Assembly (NCBI RefSeq): GCF_029814935.1
Contig: NZ_CP104582.1
Location: 2,356,001-2,420,000 of the forward strand
Direction: 5' to 3'
Length of the DNA stretch: 64,000 bases
DNA from: Pseudomonas sp. GD03919
GTDB lineage: Bacteria; Pseudomonadota; Gammaproteobacteria; Pseudomonadales; Pseudomonadaceae
In this document: positions 1 to 11,096 of the stretch, one piece after another
Layout: each line of letters begins with the position of its first letter
Numbering within the stretch: position 1 is the first letter of the stretch
The notes under the pieces: model-generated
The model's database searches: none
What the model was told of the DNA's origin: nothing
Seen by the model: the letters and a program-made list of their open reading frames with translations, nothing else
Translations under genes and position numbers: made by a program

Positions 1-1536
1 GTGCGCAATATGGCCGGCCCGAGCAACCCGCATCGCCGCCTGCCCACTTCGGCGTTGGCCGAGCGTGGCATCGCCGACGAAGCCAAGCTGCAAGCCGGCA
101 AGGGTGAGGAAGCCCAGGGGCTGATGCCCGATGGCGCGGTGATCATCGCCGCCATCACCAGTTGCACCAACACCTCCAACCCGCGCAACGTCATCGCCGC
201 CGGTCTAGTGGCGAAGAAGGCCAACGCGCTGGGCCTGGTGCGCAAGCCCTGGGTGAAAACGTCGTTCGCGCCAGGCTCCAAGGTCGCCAAGCTGTACCTG
301 GAAGAGGCCGGTCTGCTGCCGGAACTGGAGAAACTCGGCTTCGGCATCGTTGCCTACGCCTGCACCACCTGCAATGGCATGTCCGGCGCGCTCGATCCGA
401 AGATTCAGAAAGAAATCATCGACCGTGACCTGTACGCCACCGCTGTGCTCTCGGGTAACCGCAACTTCGACGGGCGCATCCATCCCTATGCCAAGCAGGC
501 CTTTCTCGCTTCGCCGCCGCTGGTGGTGGCCTATGCGATTGCCGGCACCGTGCGCTTCGATATCGAGCAGGATGCGCTGGGCACCGATGCCCAGGGCAAT
601 CCGATCACGCTGAAGGACTTGTGGCCGAGCGATGAGGAAATCGACGCCATCGTCGCTGCCTCGGTGAAACCCGAGCAGTTCAAGCAGGTCTACATCCCGA
701 TGTTCGACCTAGGCAGCGTGCAGGAGGCCGAGAGCCCGTTGTACGACTGGCGCCCGCAGTCCACCTACATCCGCCGTCCGCCGTATTGGGAAGGCGCGTT
801 GGCCGGCGAGCGCACGCTCAAGGGCATGCGGCCCCTGGCGATCCTGCCGGACAACATCACCACCGATCACTTGTCGCCGTCCAACGCTATCCTGGCCGAC
901 TCGGCCGCCGGTGAGTACCTGGCGAAAATGGGCCTGCCAGAGGAGGACTTCAACTCCTACGCCACCCACCGTGGCGACCACCTCACCGCGCAGCGCGCCA
1001 CCTTCGCTAACCCACAACTGGTCAACGAGATGGTCGTGGTTAACGGTGAAGTGAAGAAGGGCTCGCTGGCCCGCGTCGAGCCGGAAGGGCAGGTGATGCG
1101 CATGTGGGAAGCCATCGAAACCTACATGAACCGCAAGCAGAACCTGATCATCATTGCCGGTGCCGATTACGGCCAGGGTTCGTCCCGTGACTGGGCGGCC
1201 AAGGGCGTGCGTCTGGCGGGTGTTGAGGTGATCGTCGCCGAGGGCTTCGAGCGCATTCACCGCACCAACCTGGTGGGTATGGGCGTGCTGCCGGTGGAAT
1301 TCAAACCGGGCACCACGCGCCTGACCCTGGGTCTGGATGGCACCGAGACCTACGATATCGAGGGTGATATCTCGCCGCGCTGCGACCTGACCCTGGTGGT
1401 CAATCGCCGTAACGGCGAGACGCTCAAGGTGCCGGTGACCTGCCGTCTGGATACCGCTGCCGATGTCAGTGTGTACCAGGCCGGCGGCGTGCTGCAGCGC
1501 TTTGCCAAGGACTTCCTCGAAGGCGCGGTAGCGTGA
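1..1536 (+). CDS. acnD: Fe/S-dependent 2-methylisocitrate dehydratase AcnD, C-terminal part (5' end outside window)
   Basis: This is an aconitase-superfamily enzyme of the 2-methylcitrate cycle, which degrades propionyl-CoA; AcnD works with PrpF to convert 2-methylcitrate towards 2-methylisocitrate. The visible 511 codons cover the end of the catalytic domains and the swivel domain. The [4Fe-4S] ligands are visible: Cys55 in SCTNTSNPRNV, and Cys121 and Cys124 in CTTCNG. The swivel-domain serine loop DYGQGSSRDWAAKG is also present. The family is usually about 860 residues, so roughly 350 residues lie upstream of base 1; the GTG at base 1 is an internal valine, not a start. prpF follows after a repeat-filled gap, which supports AcnD over housekeeping AcnA. 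Confidence 0.93.
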   Translation: MRNMAGPSNPHRRLPTSALAERGIADEAKLQAGKGEEAQGLMPDGAVIIAAITSCTNTSNPRNVIAAGLVAKKANALGLVRKPWVKTSFAPGSKVAKLYLEEAGLLPELEKLGFGIVAYACTTCNGMSGALDPKIQKEIIDRDLYATAVLSGNRNFDGRIHPYAKQAFLASPPLVVAYAIAGTVRFDIEQDALGTDAQGNPITLKDLWPSDEEIDAIVAASVKPEQFKQVYIPMFDLGSVQEAESPLYDWRPQSTYIRRPPYWEGALAGERTLKGMRPLAILPDNITTDHLSPSNAILADSAAGEYLAKMGLPEEDFNSYATHRGDHLTAQRATFANPQLVNEMVVVNGEVKKGSLARVEPEGQVMRMWEAIETYMNRKQNLIIIAGADYGQGSSRDWAAKGVRLAGVEVIVAEGFERIHRTNLVGMGVLPVEFKPGTTRLTLGLDGTETYDIEGDISPRCDLTLVVNRRNGETLKVPVTCRLDTAADVSVYQAGGVLQRFAKDFLEGAVA

Positions 1537-1550
1537 TGACGCGGCCTGCT

Positions 1551-1655
1551 CCCTCTCCCATTTATGGGGGATGGCTGGGGAGAGGGTGGTGCAGGCGGCT
1601 CGATGTTGTCTGATAGGCCCTCTCGCCCGGTCCCTCTCCCGCAAGCGGGAGAGGG
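1551..1655. repeat. Intergenic inverted repeats of the CCCTCTCCC / GGGAGAGGG type
   Basis: Two inverted repeats lie downstream of acnD. One pairs CCCTCTCCC at 1551-1559 with GGGAGAGGG at 1578-1586. The other is a near-perfect hairpin with a short GCAAGC-type centre at 1632-1655. These are typical dispersed extragenic palindromes of proteobacterial genomes. They may stabilise or attenuate the acnD-prpF transcript. Confidence 0.6.
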
Positions 1656-1665
1656 AGGCAAGCGC

Positions 1666-1725
1666 GTAGCCCGGATGAAATCCGGGAAAACCAGCACCAT
1701 CATTCCCGGATTGCATCCGGGCTAC
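1666..1725. repeat. REP-like palindrome, GTAGCCCGGAT family (copy 1)
   Basis: Arms GTAGCCCGGAT... and ...ATCCGGGCTAC flank a short centre containing a second CCGG-rich pair. A second copy occurs at 24963-25020, showing that the element is dispersed in this genome. It lies between acnD and prpF, just ahead of the prpF start. Confidence 0.75.
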
Positions 1726-1739
1726 TCAGGACTGCACCC

Positions 1740-2927
1740 ATGGCTCATCTGCCTCAAGTAAAAATCCCCGCCACCTATATGCGTGGCGGCACCAGCAAGG
1801 GCGTGTTCTTTCGTCTGCAGGATCTGCCCGAGCGCTGCCAGGTGCCGGGCGAGGCGCGCGACAAGCTGTTCATGCGCGTGATCGGCAGCCCCGATCCGTA
1901 CTCGGCGCATATCGACGGCATGGGCGGCGCCACCTCGAGCACCTCCAAGTGCGTGATCCTGTCGAAAAGCAGCCAGCCCGATCACGATGTCGACTACCTC
2001 TATGGTCAGGTCTCCATCGACAAGGCTTTCGTCGACTGGAGCGGCAACTGCGGCAATCTCTCGACCGCAGCTGGTGCCTTCGCCATCCATGCCGGCTTGG
2101 TCGATCCGGCGCGTATTCCCGAGAATGGCACCTGCGTAGTGCGTATCTGGCAGGCCAATATCCAGAAAACCATCATCGCCCATGTACCGGTCACGGGTGG
2201 CCAGGTGCAGGAAACCGGTGACTTCGAGCTGGACGGGGTGACCTTCCCGGCAGCGGAGATCGTGCTGGAATTCCTCGACCCGTCCGACGACGGCGAGGAG
2301 GGCGGTTCGATGTTCCCGACCGGCAACCTGGTCGATGATCTTGAAGTGCCGGGCATCGGTACCTTCAAGGCGTCCATGATCACAGCCGGCATCCCGACGA
2401 TCTTCGTCAATGCCGAGGACATCGGCTACCAGGGCACCGAGCTGCGTGAGGCTATCAACGGTGATCCGACGCAATTGGCGCGCTTCGAGCAGATCCGCAT
2501 TGCCGGCGCGCTGCGCATGGGCCTGATCAAAACGGCGGAAGAGGCTGCGACACGTCAGCACACCCCGAAGATCGCCTTTGTCAGCCCACCCAAGGACTAC
2601 CTCACCTCTAGCGGCAAGCAGGTGAAAGCGGGTGATGTCGATCTGCTGGTACGCGCGCTGTCCATGGGCAAGTTGCACCACGCGATGATGGGCACCTGCG
2701 CGGTGGCCATCGGCACGGCGGCGGCGATTCCGGGCACCCTGGTCAACCTGGCGGCCGGTGGCGGCGAGCGCGAAGCGGTGCGTTTCGGACATCCGTCCGG
2801 CACCCTGCGTGTCGGCGCGCAGGCCAAGATGGTCGATGGTCAGTGGACGGTGACCAAGGCGGTGATGAGCCGCAGTGCGCGCATCCTGATGGAAGGCTGG
2901 GTACGCGTACCCGCTGAAAGCTTCTAG
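1740..2927 (+). CDS. prpF: 2-methylaconitate cis-trans isomerase PrpF (AcnD accessory protein)
   Basis: A 395-residue protein of the PrpF family (diaminopimelate-epimerase fold), which isomerises 2-methyl-trans-aconitate made by AcnD to the cis form. The opening PATYMRGGTSKGVFF is the family signature, followed by DPYSAHIDGMGGATSSTSK and the glycine-rich GNCGNLSTAAGAFA near residue 100. The C-terminal FGHPSGTLRVGA is also typical. The start ATG at 1740 agrees with the conserved N-terminus. It lies about 200 bp after acnD on the same strand with only repeats between, so the two are probably co-transcribed. A perfect terminator hairpin follows. Confidence 0.95.
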   Translation: MAHLPQVKIPATYMRGGTSKGVFFRLQDLPERCQVPGEARDKLFMRVIGSPDPYSAHIDGMGGATSSTSKCVILSKSSQPDHDVDYLYGQVSIDKAFVDWSGNCGNLSTAAGAFAIHAGLVDPARIPENGTCVVRIWQANIQKTIIAHVPVTGGQVQETGDFELDGVTFPAAEIVLEFLDPSDDGEEGGSMFPTGNLVDDLEVPGIGTFKASMITAGIPTIFVNAEDIGYQGTELREAINGDPTQLARFEQIRIAGALRMGLIKTAEEAATRQHTPKIAFVSPPKDYLTSSGKQVKAGDVDLLVRALSMGKLHHAMMGTCAVAIGTAAAIPGTLVNLAAGGGEREAVRFGHPSGTLRVGAQAKMVDGQWTVTKAVMSRSARILMEGWVRVPAESF

Positions 2928-2938
2928 GCCCTGAATGA

Positions 2939-2966
2939 GAAAATGCTCGAAGTTTCGAGCATTTTC
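2939..2966. terminator. Bidirectional intrinsic terminator between prpF and ppsR
   Basis: A perfect stem, AAAATGCTCGAA paired with TTCGAGCATTTT, lies between two convergent genes. Its A-rich and T-rich ends make it work in both directions. Confidence 0.85.
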
Positions 2967-2992
2967 CCTTTGTAAACATGTGCTTGTAGCGA

Positions 2993-3811
2993 TTATTTAA
3001 GGCGTCTTTCAACACCTTTCTCCACCAGAATCTTGGCGGAGATTTCCTCCACCGAGAAATGCGTGGAGTTGATGAAGGCGATGTTTTCGCGGCGGAACAG
3101 GCTCTCGACCTCGCGCACCTCGAACTCGCATTGCGCATAACTGGCATAGCGGCTGTTGGGCTTGCGCTCGTGGCGGATGGCGGTGAGACGATCCGGGTCG
3201 ATGGTCAGGCCGAACAGCTTTTCGCGGTACTTCTTCAGCGAATCGGGAAGCTGCAGGCGCTCCATGTCGTCTTCGGTAAGTGGATAGTTGGCGGCACGGA
3301 TGCCGTACTGCATGGCCATGTACAGACAGGTAGGTGTCTTGCCGCAGCGCGACACGCCGACCAGGATCAGATCGGCCTTGTCGTAATAGTGGGTGCGCGC
3401 GCCATCATCGTTGTCGAGGGCGAAGTTCACCGCCTCGATGCGCTCCATATAGTTGGAGTGCTGGCCGATGGAGTGTGACTTGCCGACCGAGTAGGAGGAG
3501 TGCGAGCTCAACTCCTGTTCCAGCGGCGAGAGAAAGGTCGAGAAGATGTCGATCATGAAGCCATTGGCGGTATCGAGAATGGCTCGAATATCGCGATTGA
3601 CGATGGTGTCGAAGATGATCGGACGTACGCCGTCCCTTTCAGCGGCGGCATCGATTTGTTGTACCATGGCGCGCGCTTTATCGACGCTGTCGATATAAGG
3701 GCGCGTGAGTTTGGTGAACTGAATGTTCTCGAACTGCGCGAGCAGACTCTGGCCCAGGGTTTCGGCGGTGATGCCGGTGCCGTCGGAGATGAAGAAAGCG
3801 GTTCGTTTCAT
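2993..3811 (-). CDS. ppsR: Phosphoenolpyruvate synthase regulatory protein (bifunctional kinase/pyrophosphorylase)
   Basis: Member of the DUF299/PSRP family, which inactivates PpsA by ADP-dependent phosphorylation and reactivates it by Pi-dependent dephosphorylation. The N-terminus [18 protein letters not shown] is conserved. The nucleotide-binding loop GVSRCGKT lies near residue 155. The ATG at 3811 (MKRTAFF) is preferred over the upstream TTG at 3820 because it matches the family start. It is transcribed divergently from its target ppsA, with 260 bp between them, the usual arrangement. About 272 residues, full length. Confidence 0.95.
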   Translation of the reverse strand: MKRTAFFISDGTGITAETLGQSLLAQFENIQFTKLTRPYIDSVDKARAMVQQIDAAAERDGVRPIIFDTIVNRDIRAILDTANGFMIDIFSTFLSPLEQELSSHSSYSVGKSHSIGQHSNYMERIEAVNFALDNDDGARTHYYDKADLILVGVSRCGKTPTCLYMAMQYGIRAANYPLTEDDMERLQLPDSLKKYREKLFGLTIDPDRLTAIRHERKPNSRYASYAQCEFEVREVESLFRRENIAFINSTHFSVEEISAKILVEKGVERRLK

Positions 3812-4071
3812 TTGCGCCAAAGGCCTTAAGCTGAGTTCGATTCTTGGCTATGATAGGCCGCGTTTTTCGCCGGGGCCTACGGGTTCTGGCATTGTTACTT
3901 ATTCAAGGGCAAGGCCACAATCTTGCGGCAGAGCGCCGCCGGATCATCCAGCCCCCCAGGAATTTGTGCAAAGGCTTGCGAGCTGGAGCCTGCTTTTAAT
4001 GCAGCAGGGCGAAGCGCAATTGGCTTTACGCAAATTCTGAGCTTTTCCAACATCTTAGTGGAGAGATCACC

Positions 4072-6444
<2,373 letters not shown>

Positions 6445-6468
6445 GAGCAGTAGCTGACGCGGAAAGAG

Positions 6469-6491
6469 GGCGGGTTGATCCCGCCTTTTTT
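6469..6491 (+). terminator. Intrinsic terminator of ppsA
   Basis: Stem GGCGGG/CCCGCC with a TTGAT loop, followed by six T residues, 25 bp after the ppsA stop. Confidence 0.9.
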
Positions 6492-6599
6492 CTGGGTAGT
6501 CACCCCGAAGCCGTCGCCAGCGATTTGAACGTCGCTCCGACGGTTTTTTATGGGTTTCGTTCTTCTTTGTGGCACAGCGCCATTGCGGTTTTCCGATCC

Positions 6600-7589
6600 A
6601 TGCAAAGCAGTAGTGAGCTTTTCCCCGTCGCGCTGATCAGTGCCGAGCTACGCGGCGATCTCAGTGAAGACGTCTATCGTCTGAAGCCCAACAACAGTCC
6701 GGATTCCAGTGTAGAGCTGGCGTTGACGCGAGTAGGCTTGGCGGGTGTCGAAGGTGCGCGCGGCGTGCCTGTGGTGCTGCTGCATGGCAGTTTTTCCAAC
6801 CGACGTTTCTGGTACTCGCCCAAGGGCATCGGCCTTGGCGCCTATCTGGCGCGTGCGGGGTTTGACGTGTGGATCGCCGAAATGCGCGGCCACGGCCTTT
6901 CACCGCGCAATGAAGGCTATCGCGACAACAGCGTGGCGCAGTACGTGCACTACGACGTGCCGGCCATCGCCGATTTCCTATTCGAGCAGACCGGGCAGGC
7001 CGCACACTGGATTGGCCACTCGCTGGGCGGAGTGATCCTGGCGGCTGCGTTGGGTGGTGGTTATCTCGATCAGTCGCGTGCCAGCTCGGTTGCGTTGTTC
7101 GGCACTCAGGTCAGCCGCAGCTACTGGCCGCTGAAGATACCTCCGATAGAGTGGGGCGCGCGTCTACTGCTGCGCGCCTTTCCTTATCTGTCCGGCCGTC
7201 GCCTGAAGCGCGGCCCTGAAGATGAACCTATCGGGCTAGCGCTGGAAGCACTACGCTGGCTCAGGCTGTTCGGGCGATTCGGTGATGGGCGGAAGGACTG
7301 GTGGGCAGGCCTCGCTGAGGTGAGCGTACCGCTTATGGCCGTGGCAGCTGCTGCCGATTTCGATGATCCTGCTTGGGCCTGTCGCAAGCTTCTGGAGCAA
7401 TGCAGTAGCGCGCCGAGGCACTTTCTACTGTTGGGTAAGGAGAAAGGCTTCAGCAGCGATTTCGGGCACATTGAAATGTTGGTCAGCAAAGAGGCGCAGC
7501 GCGAAGTTTGGCCGCTGACCGAATACTGGCTGCAATACCTGCGACTGCCTGTAGAGTTCACCGAGCAGGCCGCCGTTGCGGGTGTCTGA
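6600..7589 (+). CDS. Alpha/beta-fold hydrolase, esterase/lipase-like
   Basis: A 329-residue alpha/beta hydrolase. The oxyanion-region motif LLHGSFSNRRFWY and the nucleophile elbow GHSLGGV (Ser141) are both present, along with the AEMRGHGLSPRN segment. A late GHIEM motif probably supplies the catalytic histidine. No signal peptide is evident, so it is probably cytoplasmic. The start ATG at 6600 follows a region without coding character, so the longer open frame reaching back into ppsA is not used. The same gene sits between ppsA and rraA in other Pseudomonas. Its substrate is unknown. Confidence 0.85.
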   Translation: MQSSSELFPVALISAELRGDLSEDVYRLKPNNSPDSSVELALTRVGLAGVEGARGVPVVLLHGSFSNRRFWYSPKGIGLGAYLARAGFDVWIAEMRGHGLSPRNEGYRDNSVAQYVHYDVPAIADFLFEQTGQAAHWIGHSLGGVILAAALGGGYLDQSRASSVALFGTQVSRSYWPLKIPPIEWGARLLLRAFPYLSGRRLKRGPEDEPIGLALEALRWLRLFGRFGDGRKDWWAGLAEVSVPLMAVAAAADFDDPAWACRKLLEQCSSAPRHFLLLGKEKGFSSDFGHIEMLVSKEAQREVWPLTEYWLQYLRLPVEFTEQAAVAGV

Positions 7590-7709
7590 GCTATCGTAAC
7601 GTTTCTTCGGCGAGTGCTTGGCGGTAAGATGTGACGCATCGTTTGGTAGTGGTCATTTCCTGATCTTCCACTTGCCTGTCGTTCATTCATTGTCGAAAGG
7701 AGTTCTGCC

Positions 7710-8198
7710 ATGCACTACATCACCCCTGATCTGTGCGATGCCTATCCGGAGTTGGTTCAGGTCGTCGAGCCGATGTTCGCCAACTACGGTGGCCGTGATT
7801 CCTTTGGTGGCCAAATCGTCACCATCAAGTGCCATGAAGACAACTCGCTGGTGAAGGAGCAGGTCGATCTGCCAGGTCAGGGGAAAGTACTGGTCGTCGA
7901 TGGCGGCGGCTCGCTGCGTCGGGCGCTGCTGGGTGACATGCTGGCCGAAAAAGCGGCCAAAAATGGCTGGGAGGGCATCCTGGTCTACGGCTGTATCCGT
8001 GATGTTGATGTCATCGCGCAGACCAATCTGGGTGTGCAGGCGCTGGCCAGTCACCCGATGAAAACCGACAAGCGCGGCATCGGTGATCTGAACGTGCCGG
8101 TTACCTTCGGCGGCGTGACCTTCAAGCCGGGCGACTACCTGTACGCCGACAACAACGGTGTGATCGTCTCTCCGCAAGCCCTGAAAATGCCGGAATAA
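7710..8198 (+). CDS. rraA: RraA-like protein (RNase E inhibitor / HMG aldolase family)
   Basis: 162 residues of the RraA/4-hydroxy-4-methyl-2-oxoglutarate aldolase fold. Conserved elements are the opening [11 protein letters not shown], the [20 protein letters not shown] segment, [14 protein letters not shown] and the terminal [14 protein letters not shown]. The family contains both RNase E regulators and aldolases. The sequence keeps the G-D-x20-R-D pattern linked to aldolase activity, so either role is possible. A good ribosome site (GAAAGGAG) precedes the ATG. cmaX starts 5 bp downstream, suggesting co-transcription. Confidence 0.88.
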   Translation: MHYITPDLCDAYPELVQVVEPMFANYGGRDSFGGQIVTIKCHEDNSLVKEQVDLPGQGKVLVVDGGGSLRRALLGDMLAEKAAKNGWEGILVYGCIRDVDVIAQTNLGVQALASHPMKTDKRGIGDLNVPVTFGGVTFKPGDYLYADNNGVIVSPQALKMPE

Positions 8199-8202
8199 CC
8201 CG

Positions 8203-9189
8203 ATGGTGGATCAGGACTCGGCACTGCTGCATGCCTTCGTGCTCGATGGCCGTGGTGGTGCGCGCAGCATCAGCCGCGAGCAACTGGATGGCCTGCAACT
8301 GAGCGAGCAGGAAAGCCTGTGGCTGCACTGGGATCGTAGTCAGGCCCCGGCGCAGCACTGGTTGCGCGAGCACAGTGGCCTGGATGAGTTCAGCTGTGAT
8401 CTGCTACTGGAAGAGAACACCCGGCCACGCTTGTTGCCGTTGCCGCGTGATGAACTACTGCTGTTTCTGCGGGGTATCAATCGCAACCCGGGCGCCGAGC
8501 CGGAAGACATGGTCTCGGTGCGCATCTTTGCCGATGCTCGTCGGGTAATTTCCCTGCGCCTACGGCCGCTGCTGGCGACCGATGCGCTGATTGCCGATCT
8601 GCTGGCGGGCAAGGGGCCACGCACGTCCTCCGAGCTGCTGCTGGAGCTGGCGCGGCACCTGACCAACCGCGTCGATGACCTGATCGCCGAGTTGAGTGAT
8701 CAGCTCGATGTCGAAGAGGATCGTCTGGACGCTGACGAGCGCTATCGTCCCGATCACAGCCTGATGTTGCAGCTGCGCCGCCGCGCCGCCGGGCTACGGC
8801 GTTTCCTGGCGCCGCAGCGTGATCTGTATGCGCAGATGATGCGCAGTCGCCAGCCCTGGTTCGTCGAGGATGACGATGATTACTGGAACGAACTGCATAA
8901 CCGGCTGACGCGCTATCTCGAAGAACTCGAATTGTTGCGCGAGCGCGTCAGCCTGGTACTCGAAGCTGAGAATCAGCGCCTTGCAGAGCGGATGAACCGC
9001 ATCATGTACCGTTTTACCGTAATCGCCGGCATGTTCCTGCCGCTGACCTTTCTTACGGGCCTGCTGGGCATCAATGTTGGCGGCATTCCTGGCGCCGAAA
9101 GCCCGCTCGGTTTCTTTATCGCCTGTGGCCTGATGATCCTTTTGGCGCTGGGCCAACTGCTACTTTTCCGCCGCTGGCGCTGGTTGTGA
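8203..9189 (+). CDS. cmaX: CorA/ZntB-family divalent cation transporter CmaX
   Basis: A 328-residue CorA/ZntB-type channel. It has a long cytoplasmic N-terminal domain with a charged helical stalk (ELSDQLDVEEDRLDADERY) and two C-terminal membrane helices, roughly residues 268-290 and 302-322. The loop between them carries GIN, the variant of the CorA GMN motif common in ZntB-like proteins. It precedes crfX-cmpX-sigX in the same order as P. aeruginosa PA1773-PA1776, where it is called CmaX. The metal specificity cannot be read from the sequence. Confidence 0.85.
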   Translation: MVDQDSALLHAFVLDGRGGARSISREQLDGLQLSEQESLWLHWDRSQAPAQHWLREHSGLDEFSCDLLLEENTRPRLLPLPRDELLLFLRGINRNPGAEPEDMVSVRIFADARRVISLRLRPLLATDALIADLLAGKGPRTSSELLLELARHLTNRVDDLIAELSDQLDVEEDRLDADERYRPDHSLMLQLRRRAAGLRRFLAPQRDLYAQMMRSRQPWFVEDDDDYWNELHNRLTRYLEELELLRERVSLVLEAENQRLAERMNRIMYRFTVIAGMFLPLTFLTGLLGINVGGIPGAESPLGFFIACGLMILLALGQLLLFRRWRWL

Positions 9190-9244
9190 TGTGTGACTCA
9201 TCCGCCGGCTACTGCGTCTAGCCGTGACATCCCGTGAGGTGCGC

Positions 9245-9490
9245 ATGCACGATCCATTCGAAGAATCTTTACGCGATTTGCTCAAGGCCGCGCCGTCCAG
9301 CCATGACGAAGATGCCTGTCTGCACCGGGTTCTCAAGACCGCCAACCGCCAGGTCGGAGCGGGTGACCTGTTCAACCTGGTCGGTCACTGGGCGCAGGCG
9401 CTGATGATCGCCCTGAACAACGGTTCGGCGCATGTCGCGCCGGTTTCGCGCCGTACCCAATCCTCTGCTTCTGTTGACAAGGCTGACTGA
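9245..9490 (+). CDS. crfX: CrfX-like small protein
   Basis: 81 residues, starting MHDPFEESLRDLLK, with no signal peptide or membrane segment. Its position between cmaX and cmpX matches crfX of the Pseudomonas sigX locus; its molecular role is not established. A ribosome site (GTGAGG) precedes the ATG at 9245. The stop lies one base before the cmpX ATG, implying translational coupling. Confidence 0.75.
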   Translation: MHDPFEESLRDLLKAAPSSHDEDACLHRVLKTANRQVGAGDLFNLVGHWAQALMIALNNGSAHVAPVSRRTQSSASVDKAD

Positions 9491-9491
9491 A

Positions 9492-10316
9492 ATGGAACTC
9501 GATCCCTGGACCCAAAGCCTGATCTCCGCGATGACCGCACTGTGGAGTAAGGTTGCTGGCTTCATCCCCAATCTGTTCGTGGCGCTGGTGCTGGTATTGC
9601 TTGGCTTCGTCGTGGCCAAGTTGCTCGACACGCTGCTGTCCAAGCTGCTCGGTAAGGTCGGACTGGATCGTCTGATGACCGGTACCGGCCTGACCAAGCT
9701 GCTGGCGCGCGTCGGCATTCATGCGTCGGTATCGACCCTGATCGGCAAGATCGTTTACTGGTTCGTGCTGCTGATCTTCCTGGTATCTGCCGCTGAATCG
9801 CTCGGCCTGCAACGTGTCTCCGCGACCCTCGACGTGCTGGCGCTGTATCTGCCCAAGGTGTTCGGCGCGGCGCTGGTACTGCTGGCAGGCGTGCTCCTGG
9901 CGCAACTGGTCAGCAGCCTGGTGCGTGGCGCCGCCGAAGGTGTGGGCCTCGAGTATGCCAATGGCCTGGGGCGCGTTGCGCAGGGCCTGGTGATCATCAT
10001 CAGCATCTCCGTGGCCATCGGTCAGCTGGAAATCAAGACCGACCTGCTCAACAACGTCATCGCCATCGTGCTGATTTCCGTCGGCCTGGCGGTGGCATTG
10101 GCGCTGGGGCTGGGCAGCCGGGATATCGCCAGCCAGATTCTGGCCGGCATCTATGTGCGCGAGTTGTATCAGGTCGGGCAACATGTGCAGGTGGGTGAGG
10201 TCGAAGGGCAGATCGAAGAGATCGGCACAGTGAAAACCACCCTGTTGACCGATACCGGTGAGCTGGTATCGGTGGCCAATCGCGTCATGCTCGAGCAACG
10301 CGTGAACAGTCGCTGA
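9492..10316 (+). CDS. cmpX: CmpX, MscS-related membrane protein with conserved TM helices
   Basis: 274 residues with about five predicted membrane helices (around residues 20-45, 80-100, 115-140, 155-175 and 185-210). A short soluble MscS-like region follows (GSRDIASQILAGIYVRELYQ and VGEVEGQIEEIGTVKT). The MscS beta domain suggests a mechanosensitive or small-conductance channel. The start at 9492 is chosen because it follows the crfX stop directly and begins the membrane domain. In other Pseudomonas CmpX modulates SigX-dependent envelope stress responses. A GC-rich terminator hairpin separates it from sigX. Confidence 0.85.
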   Translation: MELDPWTQSLISAMTALWSKVAGFIPNLFVALVLVLLGFVVAKLLDTLLSKLLGKVGLDRLMTGTGLTKLLARVGIHASVSTLIGKIVYWFVLLIFLVSAAESLGLQRVSATLDVLALYLPKVFGAALVLLAGVLLAQLVSSLVRGAAEGVGLEYANGLGRVAQGLVIIISISVAIGQLEIKTDLLNNVIAIVLISVGLAVALALGLGSRDIASQILAGIYVRELYQVGQHVQVGEVEGQIEEIGTVKTTLLTDTGELVSVANRVMLEQRVNSR

Positions 10317-10340
10317 CGCCAATCTGTTATTTTATGCAGC

Positions 10341-10372
10341 TGCCCGGCAGGTGTGACCTGCCGGGCACTTTT
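10341..10372 (+). terminator. Terminator hairpin between cmpX and sigX
   Basis: Perfect 12-bp stem TGCCCGGCAGGT/ACCTGCCGGGCA with a GTG loop, followed by CTTTTC. The short T tract suggests partial read-through into sigX. Confidence 0.75.
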
Positions 10373-10398
10373 CGTCCTGACTGTCGGCCCGACTCGTT

Positions 10399-10989
10399 TT
10401 GAACAAAGCTCAAGCCCTGCCAACGCGCTACGACCCCCGCGAGCTCACCGATGAGGAGCTGGTGGCGCGCGCCCATGACGAGCTGTTTCATATCACCCGT
10501 GCGTATGAAGAGCTGATGCGGCGTTACCAGCGAACATTATTTAACGTTTGCGCACGTTACTTGGGGAACGACAGGGACGCTGATGATGTCTGTCAGGAGG
10601 TGATGCTCAAGGTTCTCTATGGCCTGAAGAGCTTTGAGGGTAAGTCCAAGTTCAAGACTTGGCTCTATAGCATCACCTACAACGAATGCATTACTCAGTA
10701 TCGAAAAGAGCGGCGCAAGCGTCGATTGATTGACGCCTTGAGTTTGGATCCGCTCGAAGAAGCTTCCGACGAGAAGACACCCAAAGTCGAGGAGCGAGGC
10801 GGTTTGGATCGCTGGTTGGTGCACGTCAACCCGATAGACCGTGAAATTCTGGTGCTACGTTTTGTCGCAGAGCTCGAGTTTCAAGAGATTGCCGACATCA
10901 TGCACATGGGCTTGAGCGCAACGAAAATGCGCTACAAGCGCGCTTTGGATCGGTTGCGGGACAAATTTTCGGAAACTTCCGAAACTTAG
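10399..10989 (+). CDS. sigX: ECF sigma factor SigX
   Basis: A 196-residue ECF sigma factor. Sigma region 2 spans roughly residues 35-105 (YQRTLFNVCARYLGNDRDAD, then KFKTWLYSITYNECITQYRK). Region 4 spans roughly residues 135-190 (PIDREILVLRFVAELEFQEIA with the helix-turn-helix). Translation starts at TTG 10399; the N-terminus NKAQALPTRYDPREL matches SigX elsewhere. No anti-sigma gene is adjacent, as is usual for SigX. It controls oprF and membrane-lipid genes in other Pseudomonas. oprF starts 107 bp downstream. Confidence 0.95.
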   Translation: MNKAQALPTRYDPRELTDEELVARAHDELFHITRAYEELMRRYQRTLFNVCARYLGNDRDADDVCQEVMLKVLYGLKSFEGKSKFKTWLYSITYNECITQYRKERRKRRLIDALSLDPLEEASDEKTPKVEERGGLDRWLVHVNPIDREILVLRFVAELEFQEIADIMHMGLSATKMRYKRALDRLRDKFSETSET

Positions 10990-11096
10990 TTCAGCTTGCC
11001 GACCACTAAGGGAGGGCGAAACCTGCTAAAATCGCCGCCAAGTTGCCGACTGAAGTTAACGGCGACTTATTAACCACCAAGATGGGGATTTAACGG

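Noticed and set aside
1..3. GTG at base 1 as the start of acnD
   Set aside because: The frame matches the middle of the AcnD family; the true start lies outside the window.
9372..10322. A 316-codon frame opposite cmpX
   Set aside because: His/Gln-rich antisense shadow of a hydrophobic membrane-protein gene.
10990..11096. A SigX-dependent promoter for oprF
   Set aside because: Regulation by SigX is expected from other species, but I could not place convincing -35 and -10 elements in these 107 bases.
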